Shown in pieces: positions 53,541-64,000 of a stretch of DNA of 64,000 nucleotides. The position numbers and the translations under genes are program-made. The DNA is from Diplonema papillatum (Eukaryota > Euglenozoa > Diplonemea > Diplonemida > Diplonemidae): NCBI GenBank assembly GCA_030068145.1, contig JAPJBO010000205.1, positions 124,001 to 188,000 on the forward strand, given 5' to 3'. Numbering within the stretch: the stretch's first letter is position 1; each line of letters starts with the position of its first letter. The notes under the pieces were generated by a model. The model searched no databases, had not been told where the DNA came from, and saw nothing but the letters and a program-made list of their open reading frames with translations.

Positions 53541-53810
53541 AGAGAGGAAGACTAGTGCACATCGGTTCCCTGTGTTGACTGGCAGATCTGCAACGATCCC
53601 GCGCATTCGTTTTCATCGCAGTTGTGGACTACGTGCACTGAGCGAATTTTTGCTGCGGTAAGAAAGCTGTGTGTGACGGTGACGCCGATGAAGCCGTGTG
53701 GGATTCAAGACTGCAGGAATCGCAACGGTTCGACTTCGAATCAACGCGACTTCATCTGCAGTTGTCCCAACGGCACTCAACGTGTAGGAGCAGCGGCGGA
53801 CTGCGATCTG
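53541..53810 (+). pseudogene. Decayed EGF-like exon of a CAP/EGF paralogue
   Basis: It reads D, stop, CTSVPCVDWQICNDPAHSFSS, close to module 29 of the intact gene (DECASVPCGDKQTC). The stop is TAG where GAG (Glu of DEC) is expected. The middle is scrambled: CDGDAD, resembling the start of the last module (CDECDG), appears in another frame. The end, NQRDFICSCPNGTQRVG then ADCDL, matches DFICSCPDGTIKVG and is followed by GTATGT. One nonsense change and at least one frameshift make it a pseudogene. Confidence 0.7.
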
Positions 53811-56800
53811 GTATGTCCATCTCTGTCCGGGACCAACGCTTCAAGGTGCACGCACGCCCACCTGGTTTAGAGGCGGGACACCCCTTGCTGGTCCGTCTCT
53901 CTTCGTGTGTAAACCAGCTTGCCTGTTCGTTCTGGTGGAGTGTGGCTGGTGTCCCGGTGACAGTGGATAAGAGGAATCACCGCAAACCGTGGGGGTTCCA
54001 CTTGCTAGTCTGACACTTGCTGTCGTTGGGGGAAAAAAGAGCTGACAAAGCGCCGGAGGAATTCCTCCGGCCTGAGGCCCAGTCACTCAGCCCGGGTGAA
54101 GTGGGAGTAGACCCGCTCGAGGTGCTACTCCCACATTAGAGCGGGGCCAACTTGGTTTGCTCTATGAAGTGTAGGTCTACACTCGGCGAAGTCTGCGACC
54201 TGAACCCAATTAAACTGGGGGTCGATCCACACTTGGCGAAACTACACCTGGCGCTGTCTAGACCTGAGACTTTACCCTCGATTGTCCGTCGGAGTCCGGG
54301 AAGGGCTCGACAGCCGAGGACCCGCTCAGGTCCGCGAGGGGGCCCGATCCACAGCCGATGTTGAGTAGTCCAGGTAGTCGTTCGGGGGATTTTTGTTCCC
54401 GCATCGACCCATCATTTCTCCGAGTCTTCGGCCGGTCTATGCACCCTTCGAACGCACCAGAGGTCCAGCTACCTGCGCGTAGTAGGACTCCTACGTCCGG
54501 GGTCGCGTCGTTTACGTCGCCTACGAAAGTTGTGTGTCCCATCCAATGACAGTCATCTATGGTTGCGGTCCACATGCCTGCAAACCAGTCCTCGACAGAG
54601 AGGAAGCGCTTCGTCCGGAGGAGGAAGACGTGGGATAGCACTGCGTGGGATCACCTAGTCCATCATCTCAGCGCCCGCAGACGTGCACCCGACTTGAGGT
54701 CTTTGTATTGTCGTGATCGAAGAGGCTAATGCCCCGGCCGATCGAACCGCTCATACTCTGTTGAATAAGTCCTAAGTGTCCCATCAACTTTGCGGCCTGC
54801 GACGGGAGACTTATCCTCGTCGAGGACCTTGCTCTCTGTTTCTGTTATTGAAAGGGAGAAGACGGAGTTCGAAACGTCAACGAACACGCCTAGACACGGA
54901 AGTACTTGACCCGTACGCTTTTTCGTGTCGTTGAGTATCGGCCCGTTGGTATTCGGAAAAAGGACTGGAAGTCCTCGGCAATCCCTACGATGCCATCAGC
55001 ACGCGCTAGCGTGAACGTCGTCGAAGTAGCGGGGATGCCCATACATGCGGCCGCGGACCTGTGACGTTAGTACCGTTGGCAACCTTATGTAGAAACCCTT
55101 CATGCATGCGAGCGGGTCTGCTACCAAGAGCCCAGCGGAAAAAGGTAGCAGAGTCGTAGTTCAAGTCTAGCTCGGTGCAGTAAAGCTACCTATTCTAGCC
55201 CCCCCGCCCACCACATGTCGCTGAACCTCACGAAACAAACAAAAGATCGAAAGACACCATTCTGTACGTCCCACGGGATCGTCGGAAACGCAAAACGCTT
55301 CTTCTTTATGAAGAAGTTCCGAAGCGGTCGTAGACGCTGACAAAACATGCCTCGCCCCTGTAGAAAGTGACACCATTCGCGCACTTGACCATGGGTAAGA
55401 AGACGACTGGAAGCATGCACCTCGGGGCAAAACCCCGTTTTCACGTTTCTTCAACAAAACTACGCACTTCTTTTTTAACCCGCATTAGCGGCTAACTCGC
55501 ATCTCCCAGGCCGGCAACGGGAAGACTTTGGACAAACTGCAAGCCTGGTGAGTAAGTGATACACTACTATAAAAATTCCCAGCAGCAGGAAAAATTATTG
55601 TTTTAAATTTGACCCGTAGCGGCAGTCGGTGGAGAGAGGATCTTCCGGGCGGCTCAGGCAGCATGTACTGGTCAACCGCAGGTGAGGTCTCAACGGCGGA
55701 GCTGTCGATAGACTTCGAGGGCTTCACCGGCGTGGACCTGCCGGGCCCCCCGATCGCGACCTTGAAAGTCTCGCTCCTCACGCGAACGAAGAAGAGGGTG
55801 ACGATGTGTTGGCGATCCTGAGCAGAGGGCACCATGGAGCACGGCCAGCGGTGAAGCGAGGGCCTGTCGGCGAAGGTGTGAGCGCGTGTGTCTCGAGGAT
55901 GCCGGAGCCGAAGCTGCAGCCACAGGGCCCTCAAACAACCGGATCGGACGCGTGTTGGGACAAGCGGGTCGACCGCGGGACCACCGAACGGTGAACCTGC
56001 ATTAGGGACGGACGGCGCCTACCCTCCGCGAAAGCGCGGACGCGACGACGAGCAAGCAGGTGGCACCGCCCGCAGCAGCCGCCTGCGAACGAGGAGCGCA
56101 CACCTAAGGTGGACAGCCCACGAACCCAACCGAAGCGGAGCCGCGAAGGCGAGCAGAGTAGAGGAGTCGAGATCTCGACTGCGGGGACAACCCGCGAGGG
56201 AGAAAAGGAAGTGCGCCGAATCATCTGGTGGTTCCTCGGCTCGTCAGACTCCACAGCGGACGTGAGGCACGCCCGGAGACAAGCAGCACGCGGGGCAGAA
56301 GCAACCACAGCGCGTGCAAAGAGGTAGTCTGTAGTGTCACAGACTGTTGCTGCATATCAAGTCAAACTACTACTACAACCGCCATTTAAGCTTCCTCCGG
56401 CATGTTGGAGGTAAGCGGGGGTGCACTGGCGGGGGGGGGGCTGCGTTCAACGAAGTACACATAATAAACACCTGCTTTGTATGTATGAAGCACGAGTATT
56501 TCCCCCCTGCCGAAAATCTGGCCCCAGCGGGATTTGATGGGAGCTGCTGCTCTGTTGATGTACGGAGCACATTTGCGTACCCCTGTCACAAAAAGGGTAC
56601 ATCAAGTGCGCTTTGTCCCGGACACCCTCCAAAGTTGACGGGTTAATTTTTCATTGCTCTTATGAAACTTCGTCCCGAGCCGTTAAACGTGTTCTCGACT
56701 CAGATGGTCTCAAAGTAGTGTGTCCGCTCGAGACTGCCCTCACGCAGGGTATCTGCAACCCAAACGTAAGGAAGAGGCGATTGCGACGATTCGAAAAAGG

Positions 56801-56883
56801 AATTCCCAGCGTTTGTTTGCCTTCGTGGAATTCCCACGATGGATCGCAAGACGTACCCTTCACCGTGCCAACACAAACGACAG
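53811..56883. other. Intron-like stretch of the paralogue (about 3 kb)
   Basis: GTATGT to AACGACAG. Minus-strand frames at 54258-54641 and 54720-54960 (FAGMWTATIDDCHWMGH and VDVSNSVFSLSITETE) look protein-like but were not identified. A short repeat O copy lies at 55415-55470. A plus frame at 55609-55821 has no recognised motif. Confidence 0.5.
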
Positions 56884-57147
56884 GGAGTGCACGGCGGCGC
56901 CTCGGAAGAAGACAGCGACGGCGACAATGTGTGGTGGGTGATCCTTGCGGTTGGCGGCGGCGTGGTCGCGTGCCTAGGCCTCGGGCTGATCGCTGCGCGG
57001 GGTCGCTACAATTCCCGGCACATGCCCATCAACGAGTTCTTCGAAGCCGTCGACGTCGAAGAGCGACCGCCGTCTTCCCCTTACTCGAAGTCGTCCCCGA
57101 CGGCGCTCTCGCCAGCGTCGCCGGACCGGGCGTGCTTCTCACTCTGA
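56884..57147 (+). pseudogene. TM-and-tail exon of the CAP/EGF paralogue
   Basis: 264 bases, phase 0, after AACGACAG, the same length and plan as exon 3 of the intact gene: acidic start GASEEDSDGDN, TM helix VWWVILAVGGGVVACLGLGL, basic RGRYNSRH, then PINEFFEAV and PPSSPYSKSS. The exon itself is open, but the upstream exon is broken. If expressed it would lack CAP and most EGF modules. A near-repeat of its last 35 bases occurs at 57412-57450. Confidence 0.65.
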
Positions 57148-57156
57148 GGCCTCTTG

Positions 57157-57376
57157 TTTATTTGTATAAGCACCTGCTTTGTAGGAAATACTTGAGGAGG
57201 CTGCCAGTTGCAAAGATCAAAGGAGGTAAATGTGCTGTAGCCCACACGAAACACAGGTGAATCTGGGTTTAGTGGCGGGCGTAAGCGTTCAACAAAAAAG
57301 ACCCATTTTGTAGTTGTATTGTTTCTCCCCCTCTAGCCTCCTTCGAAGTAAGCACAAGGCAGTCCCTCGAGTATTT
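57157..57376 (-). repeat. SINE-like repeat A, right after the paralogue stop codon
   Basis: TTATTTGTATAAGCACCTGC to CTCGAGTATTTT. It starts about 10 bases after the TGA. Confidence 0.85.
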
Positions 57377-58915
57377 TCTGACCTGGGCACTGGCTCTCGG
57401 CCCCTGCCCCAGAGTCGCCGGACGGGGACTTTGCTTTTCACTCTGAGGCCTCTGGTTCTGATCCTGAACTGGGGGGCTGGCTCTCGGCAAGCGCTCCAGA
57501 AGTTCGACGCGCGAAGTTCGTGGAAATGAGCCCCAGTCCAGGGTCTTGGTGAAGACCTTCCGCCACCGTGCAAAAGCCGCGTTCTCCCACCGACTCAGCT
57601 CGGCCCTTCGCGACCGCCGATTTTCAGCGGAAACGAGGATTCTAGTTCCGGTTCTGAATCCACGGGAGGTTCAAAGCGAGAAGGAAGGTGCAGCTGACGT
57701 TCGTTTGTCCGGATCCGGACTTGTTCGTCACGCCGGAGCTTGCAGCCGTCGCGAAGTCCCGCCTCGATCCAAACTCCTGGAGTCGGTTCGGGGCAATGTT
57801 GTTGTGTCTGACAAATGCAATTTGTCAAGAACAAAAACAGATCGATGGCAGCGTACTATCCTCACTCCCGTTACATGAACAAAACAGGTTTGAAGGAAGT
57901 GCGCACAAACAACGCTCAGGCTGCCGCATTGATGGCAGTGTGTCATGCTTGAAAACCCGATCCTCGGCTGACAGTCGATGCAAGGCAGCAACTCCATCCT
58001 GAAGTGCACAAGCTGCCGCGACGCGTCACTGCTGGAGGTTGCGCTTAGATGGGCGCACCCTATGAAAGGTGGTATACCCACACACATCTACGCAGGACCA
58101 CGTAGTAGTCCCTATAAAGGCCTACACGGGAATCACAGCACCGGAACGAGCGTTGGGTCGACCAACCATCCATCTCAGGACTCGTTTGTTTAAAGAAAAG
58201 GAGCTGAAAAAAGAACCACCACAAATAACGTAAGAACCCGTGTACAGAAGGCCTCTGCGAGCACTTTTTAAGTCCCTGGCGAACCTTCACTCTAGAACAG
58301 AAACGCATTTCTTTCCCCGAACTGGTTTGTGGAATTGTATCTAGCTGAAACGATCCACCCGCCTCGGAGACTCAACTATGGCCGGTCTCCACGAAACAGT
58401 TCATAGTGGCATCCGTGCCATCCCCACCCCGTACCGGCTTATGTCGCCAACCAAAATCAACGTGAACAGAAAATTGTCCGCGCATTCTTTCCGGAGTCAA
58501 ACACTCTGAGAGCGAATTGCGGCAGGGTGCGACGCTACTGGCCTTGTGCAAACCTTTTACTTACACCGGTCTATTACGAACTGCACGGCACCTGAAAAGA
58601 AAACAAGAGGCGATAGCTGTTTCCAGCACACATCGCCCGGATCTATCAGGTGCCGTGGCACCTCCCTGTGACCGTCAGATCTTCGGTTTCACGCCCAGGA
58701 CTCGAGTATTGGATCTGCTAGCGCGGGAAGATGACTATTGACTTGTCATGAGATGTTCGGAGGACATGGGAAGCCCGTCACCGCAAACCGTGGCGTCGCA
58801 CTACGCGTCCTGAATCCAGCTCAACGTCAATCCGACTGGATAAAGCGTTCAACGGAAAATTATCATTCTGTAACTAACTGCCGCGGTTGTGCGGAGGGCG
58901 AGCTCACATTTCTCT
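57377..58915. other. Intergenic: duplicated exon end, repeat H
   Basis: 57412-57450 (GTCGCCGGACGGGGACTTTG, TTCACTCTGAGGCCTCT) repeats the end of the preceding exon (57119-57155). Repeat H is at 57797-57918. No gene was recognised between 57.9 and 58.9 kb. Confidence 0.5.
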
Positions 58916-59126
58916 GTTTTTTTTACATAAGCGCCAGCTTGAAAGGAAATGCTCGACGATGCTGCCCGACAAAGAACAGAAGGGATCCCAAGTGCTGTAA
59001 CTACCGAACCACGTTGAACGGACGTGAGGTCATGCGGGTCTACCCCTACACGACAAATCACACAAACACAACAGGTCAAAGTCCTGAGTGAGAAAGCAAC
59101 ACACGGTGGTGTAAGCGAAGAACAAC
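58916..59126 (-). repeat. SINE-like repeat B copy
   Basis: TTTTTTTTACATAAGCGCCA through GTGTAAGCGAAGAACAA; the outer head is missing. Confidence 0.85.
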
Positions 59127-59429
59127 CCTCCTTCACTTGGACACCCAGCGCGTTTCTTGCTTCACGGCAGCGCAGTGATTTATATATGGGTCTGGGGCTC
59201 GGGGCCACCCCGAGCGCGAAAAAAAAAAATTGAATTAATTTTGGGCTGGGGGTTGGGGTAGGGCCGGGCACTACCAACCGGGATCAGCGGGGGTGAGCCA
59301 CAGGGGAGGGACGAAGCCATGGCGAAAGCCATGACGGAGCCATGGCGAAGCCATGGGGGCAGGAAGAGTAAAAAGGAGGCGGGGAAAGAGGAGGCAGGAG
59401 GGGAGGGCCAAAGGGGGTGGTGGGAGGCG

Positions 59430-60115
59430 AGACGTTGACTACCAAGTCTAACTAAATTTGGATCCAAAATTGAACGTTGACTACCAATTCTAATTAAACT
59501 TGGATTCAAAATTGGTGACTACCAATTCTAGTCAAATTTGGATTCAAAATTGGACGTTGACTACCAATTCTATTTAAATCTGGATCCAAAATTGAACGTT
59601 GACTACCAATTCTAATTAAATTAGATTCAAAATTGACCGTTGACTACCAATTCTAAATTAAATTTGGATTCAAAATTGGACGTTGACTACCAATTCTAAT
59701 TAAATTTGGGATCGGAAATTGGACGTTGACTACCAATTCTAATTAAATCTGGATCCAAAATTGAACGTTGACTACCTATTCTAATTAAATCTGGATCCAA
59801 AATTGAACGTTGACTACCTATTCTAATTAAATTTGGAATTCGAAATTGGACGTTGACTACCAGTTCTTAATTAGATTTTGGGTTTGGCATCAGACGTTGA
59901 CTACCGGTTCTAATTGAATTTGGAATCAATACTGGTGCGGAAATTCTTCGCTGTATCGTACCGTGCGCTGGGGGGCGCTGCCCCCCAGACCCCCCCTCTC
60001 TTACAAATTAGCTTAACCATTTTGTCTGATTCTTATTACCAACACTGAGGTTGAGTTGTGTTGGGCTGGGCTGGCATGGTAGTGCTTGACTACCAATTCT
60101 AATTAATTTTGGATC
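59430..60115. repeat. 41-bp satellite (gttgactaccaattctaatt)
   Basis: At least 12 units of GTTGACTACCAATTCTAATT plus AAATTTGGATTCAAAATTG lie at 59430-59940, and an isolated unit at 60085-60113. Between them are unrelated bases with a C-run (59960-59995). The truncated LINE begins inside the last unit. Confidence 0.9.
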
Positions 60116-62741
60116 CCACACAGGACCCCGAGGGCGAAAAGGACTTTTCTACAGAGGAGGAAAAGCTATATAAACCCCTGCGGCAGCGCCTTCAAAAAAA
60201 AAAAAAAAAAGTGGCGAGGCTGCAGGATGCCCTATATCGTCGAATTATACTCCGAAGCAGCGCCGGCGCACAACTGAAGTCGACCCTAAATGCAGAGATT
60301 CGGTCGATCCGAAAGAAATTGGACGCGGCCGGGCAACACCACAAGTCTCCAAACCTGTCATCACCTTATCAGCCACCGAGGCTGGAGAATCCCGCCGTCT
60401 TTACGGCGTTCCTCCGGAACAAATACCAATCTGACGCCCTACACCCACCGATAATCCTGCCCCGCGACGCCGTACCGATTGCGTTGTCGGCCGAAGACGT
60501 CAGCGCGGCGATAGCTGTCATCCGGTCCACTGCTCGAACAGCTGACTTCTCACCGAAGTTTTTAAAAACAATGTCAGAGAGAACTCTTGAGTCAACGACA
60601 GCTGAGCTCAACAGATGGACTCGTGAGGGCGTACCGGCGCGACAGCGAGTGTCTTGGATTTTCTTATTCTGGAAGGGGAAGGCGATGCGAACGTCGGATC
60701 CGAGGGGGTACCGGCCAATTGCAATAATGCCTCTCTTTGCAAAACTGCAGCACTCGGCATTGTATCTGAAAATGAAACCGTTGGTACAGTCATTGGTCCT
60801 GATGCACGAGTTCCAGTTCGGATGCGGTAGGCAAAGCGGGGCGGCGCAGGTGGTCCTCCATGCACGGGAGTGGCTGGAATCAGAGATGGGTTCTGAGGAA
60901 GACGACGAGCGCTTGCTGCTCCTGGTAGACGTCCGGGCCGCCTTCGACTCGATTCCGCACGGAAGGCTGATACAGACAGTAGAGAGGCTGCTTGGCCCCG
61001 AATGGGCGAAGACAGTAGCAAGGGTAATCGAGGGCCAGGAGGTGACGATTGTTCACTACGACGGGTTTACCCCGCCGGTCGGCTTGGGGCGAGGCGTACT
61101 CCAAGGCTCACCCCTCAGCGTACTCCTCTTCGTACTGTACACCTGCGAGCCCCCCCCGAGGGAAGAGACCCGGGCGTACGTCGATGATCTGGTGGCCCGA
61201 ACAACAAGGTCACGCCTCCCAGCTACTTTTGGGGCGCTCCAATCGTGGTCGGCGTCGAAAGGGTTGGAGCTGGCTGAAGACAAGATCCTTGTAGTGGCGA
61301 AGACTCCCTTCGTGTGGAGCACTGAACCTCACCGCGAGACCGTGAACCGCGCAAAACTGCTGGGTGCCTGCCTGCACGCGGACAGACGAACGAGTGGGTG
61401 CGAGAATGACGCGAAGAACTTGGAAAGGCTGGCACGCCTGGTAGACTTCACCAACTCCCACGTCTACCGCTCGACAAGACGTAAGTGTGCCTTCTTCCGC
61501 AGCCACGTACTGCCCACCCTGTCCATGCACTGCCTATCCTCCTGCTTCGACCCAAGAGCACCCAAGCTGGTAGCTTCTCACGCAAGTCTCTTCCCGAAGC
61601 ATCGCCACAGTAGAGGGATTAAGGAATTTGCATGGTGCAAGGACGGCTTCGCGTGCCCGAACGTGGAACATTACGCGGCACTTCAACGAACGCGGGCGTA
61701 CCTGGCTCACCGACCCAACGAAGAAAGGGACGCCCTCCCTGTAGCAGGCTTCCGTCGAAGGCCCCCCCGACAAACAGCCGTGGGAGAGGACATACTCTCG
61801 CAGATCGACGTGATGCTGGGCCGGGAATTCTTGTTGACGCATGATGTTGTGGTGGCGAGCGATGGGGGTTTTCTCGAGGACGAATCGCGCGGGTCCGCCG
61901 GAGTCAATTTCGGAACGATGTCCTTCGGCTGCCTGCTAAGCGGAACCGTGACCTCGAGCACAGAGACCGAACTGGCGGCAATGATGCTGTTGGCAACCGT
62001 GCTGAGACGGTGGGATGTCGCCCCCGAGAGGGTTTCGTGGTACAGCGACAGCGAAGCGGCCATCCTGCGAATCCGCCGAAAGGAGCCCGGTGACCCCGTG
62101 GCAGGCGTGGTCGGCGAGTATGTGCAGTGCCTCCGATGGGGTAAGGGACACGCCGACAACACCGACATCAACGGCGCAGATGAGGCGGCGACGCGGGCCC
62201 TCCAGGAGAGACTTCCGGTTCTGGACGTTGAGCTCCTGTATCGGAAGAACGGGGTAGGAGCTGTTTGCTGTTACGCCGCAGAGGACTTCCCGCAGCTGGA
62301 GAGCCCCATTCGGTACGTGAAGCGCGTGTGGCAGTACAGCCGGACAAAGACGGCGACGAGGAGCATACGGGAACTTGCGTCGGCGGAGACAACGAAGGGG
62401 AGTACGCTCCGCTCCCTCGAAGCACTGCCCGGCGCCGTGGACCTCTTGCAAGCGATTATCCGGCGAGCGGTGATGCCGCGAGCCACCCGGATCGCCTGCA
62501 AGCGGTGCGCGGCGCTGGCCAACGCGCAACACGTCCTGCTCGCAGATGATGCGACGCACAACGAAGTGTCCGACATCCGTCACGCATACCCCACCGACCC
62601 GCCACAACTGAAGGGACTGCTCGCGGACTTTGCAAAGAAACGAAGAGACACGATCCGGCACGTGGCGAAACGCGTGAAGGTCCTGTGCGACGACCCGTTA
62701 GCGGCACGGTGGTCCTCGCTAGTTTTGAGATATCTCGAGTA
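60116..62741 (+). mobile_element. 5'-truncated LINE: reverse transcriptase and RNase H
   Basis: The frame is open from the satellite junction (no convincing ATG; the 5' end is lost) to TAA at 62740-62742. RT blocks in order: RGYRPIAIMP, FQFG..SGAAQVVLH, LLLVDVRAAFDSIPHG, GRGVLQGSPLS and catalytic AYVDDL. A type I RNase H follows with ASDGG, STETELAAM, YSDSEAAI and GHADNTDINGADEA, all four acidic positions present. An upstream endonuclease is missing. RT plus RNase H in this order fits the Jockey/I/R1-like side of LINEs. The RT frame is intact. An A-tail follows at 62856. Confidence 0.85.
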
Positions 62742-62855
62742 AATCAGCACTGCGTCTTGTGTGGGGGGCAACGGAAGAGGAAGAAGTGGAAAGAGAAGGG
62801 ATCGGAGCGGTAGGGAAAAGGGAGAGTGAATGACTAACGATATCAACGGAAGGAG

Positions 62856-62914
<59 letters not shown>
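62856..62914 (+). repeat. 59-nt A-tail of the LINE
   Basis: An uninterrupted A-run beginning 114 bases after the LINE stop codon. No AATAAA signal lies close before it. Its length suggests recent insertion. Confidence 0.85.
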
Positions 62915-62915
<1 letters not shown>

Positions 62916-63029
62916 GCTAACCCAAACAACTTCCGCCGGTAGAGAAACCTCGCCTAAAGAAATCAACTGCCTTCGGGTAGGCTAGTCTGACACTAGTTGT
63001 CGTCGGGAAAAAAAAAAAAAAAAAAAAAA
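62915..63029 (+). repeat. Repeat D with its own A-tail
   Basis: CGCTAACCCAAACAACTTCC through CACTAGTTGTCGTCGGG, then 22 A. Related text is at 42808-42900 and 29489-29520. It may be a very short SINE of about 93 bp. Confidence 0.65.
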
Positions 63030-63033
63030 CAGT

Positions 63034-63812
63034 ATGGCCACTGCTTGGGTTGAAAAGCTGCTGCGGTCTTCCGAACTCGCCGTTTTCCGGGGCGGAGCCG
63101 TTTCTCCCCGGGCGTTCTACAGGCTGTTCGGCGCTCTGGTGTGGTTCGCGTACACAACGCGTTTTCCCTTGGCGTACGCCCGGTGCGCTCTTTCGTTCGT
63201 GCAGAGACTCTCCTCACGACTGTCGGTGGGAGGTCTGCAGGCATGGGACGTGCCGGTGAACGTTCCGGCGTCGACAGCCCGCGAAGTTGAAAGCCTCACG
63301 GCGACCATCGGGGAGAACCGGTGGGTCACGCGAGTGGGCACGCGCGGGGGGCAGTCGATCCGACTATGGTCCGACGCCTCCTCAAAAGAATGGGCGGCGC
63401 TGCTCGAGGGTGAGCCCGATCGGGTGTCACAGGGCATTTTCTTTGGTCACTTCGCGGAAAAGCACATTTTTTTGAAAGAGCTTTTCGCAGTGTTGAAAGG
63501 CCTCGAGCTGGCCGTTAGAACGCACCGTGGAGTGTCCGTAGAGCTGATGGTAGACAATCTACCGGCGGTTCATTGCCTGAACAAGGGCCACTCGAAGAAT
63601 TACGCGGCGAACATAATACTGTCGCGCATTTTCGATCTGGCCCGAGAGTACGGACTTGAGCTCACGGCTGCGTGGGTGCCGACCCACGAACAGAGGGCGG
63701 ACGAGTACGAACGCGACGCCTGGAGGGTGGTTACCGAAGGAGGAAGATCTCTCGCCTCCTCCGGATCTGACTACTTGAAAGGCCACTGCGTGGTCCCTGG
63801 GGGTCCTGGATG
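63034..63812 (+). pseudogene. DIRS-like retroelement fragment (RNase H)
   Basis: Opens with ATG directly after an A-run. It contains the end of an RT-like region (SFVQRLSSRLSVGG) and an RNase H domain with WSDASSKEWAALL, FLKELFAVLKGLE, VDNLPAVHCLN and a terminal THEQRADEYERDA. The short SDAS and VDN motifs with AD at the end are typical of DIRS/Ngaro-type RNase H. There is no RT core and no recombinase. The frame runs on into a repeat B head at 63813, so the natural 3' part is missing. Confidence 0.65.
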
Positions 63813-63918
63813 GTGTAAGCGAAGAACAAATCAGATTGCGTTTGTATTGTATCTGCCCCTTACCTCTATATTTCCCCCCTTCCATTCGGAGTCGAAGCAG
63901 CTACGTCGAGTATTTTTT
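63813..63918 (-). repeat. Repeat B head fragment
   Basis: GTGTAAGCGAAGAACAAATC through CGGAGTCGAAGC and GTCGAGTATTTT. Only the 5' head of the family is present. Confidence 0.75.
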
Positions 63919-64000
63919 TTTTTAGCCACATGCAATGTGTGAGGAAACTGAACCGCCCAAGTAGCCTTCTGATCATGATCATTTGCCAAATTTGCCACCT
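63919..64000 (-). repeat. Repeat C, cut by the window edge
   Basis: TTTTTTTAGCCACATGCAAT, GAACCGCCCAAGTAG and TGATCATGATCATTTGC, the reverse of 34078-34153. Confidence 0.75.

Overview
The window looks like repeat-rich nuclear DNA of a protist, most likely a euglenozoan and plausibly a diplonemid. The best clue is a small-subunit rRNA fragment at 31.70-32.27 kb. It carries CGGAATG where most eukaryotes have CGGAAGG, and GGTTGATTCCGT where most have GGTTAATTCCGT; both are Euglenozoa-type as I remember the alignments. Genes are GC-rich, widely spaced and split by GT-AG introns, with donors mostly GTATGC. The introns are packed with short retroposon-like repeats. No tRNA gene, CRISPR array or bacterial operon was seen. 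The organism assignment is inference.

Layout. 1-4.3 kb: TKL-type protein kinase exon, preceded by a broken duplicate of its own 5' end. 4.3-5.8 kb: foldback element of inverted arrays and simple satellites. 6.1-7.9 kb (minus): SAP-domain protein with a frameshift and a tail formed by a repeat. 8.2-9.9 kb: small repeats. 10.2-14.7 kb: intact Penelope-like retroelement ORF with an N-terminal GIY-YIG nuclease, a reverse transcriptase and a C-terminal ubiquitin-specific protease domain, the most striking object here. 15-24 kb: SINE-like clusters, a diverged SSU rRNA scrap, a 13-bp tandem array and a (GAT)n tract of about 145 units. 24.8-29.5 kb: two-exon SGNH/PC-esterase-type membrane protein with a 3.5-kb intron. 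30-32.3 kb: retroelement RNase H relic and SSU rRNA fragment. 32.5-39.1 kb: three-exon MMPL/RND-type 12-TM permease, whose second intron holds nested insertions including an LSU rRNA fragment and a 1.33-kb foldback transposon. 40.9-41.2 kb: 5' LSU rRNA fragment. 43.2-51.2 kb: three-exon secreted/membrane CAP-domain protein with about 33 EGF-like modules. 53.5-57.1 kb: decayed paralogue of the last two exons of that gene. 59.4-62.9 kb: 41-bp satellite and a 5'-truncated LINE with RNase H and a 59-nt A tail. 63.0-63.9 kb: DIRS-like RNase H fragment.

The host genes (kinase, esterase, permease, CAP/EGF protein) suggest signalling, surface glycan modification, lipid or solute export and adhesion, but there is no evidence that they act together. 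The mobile content links the window: several SINE-like families share a 3' tail of the type GCTTATACAAAA, often sit a few bases from exon borders or start and stop codons, and serve as landing sites for other elements.
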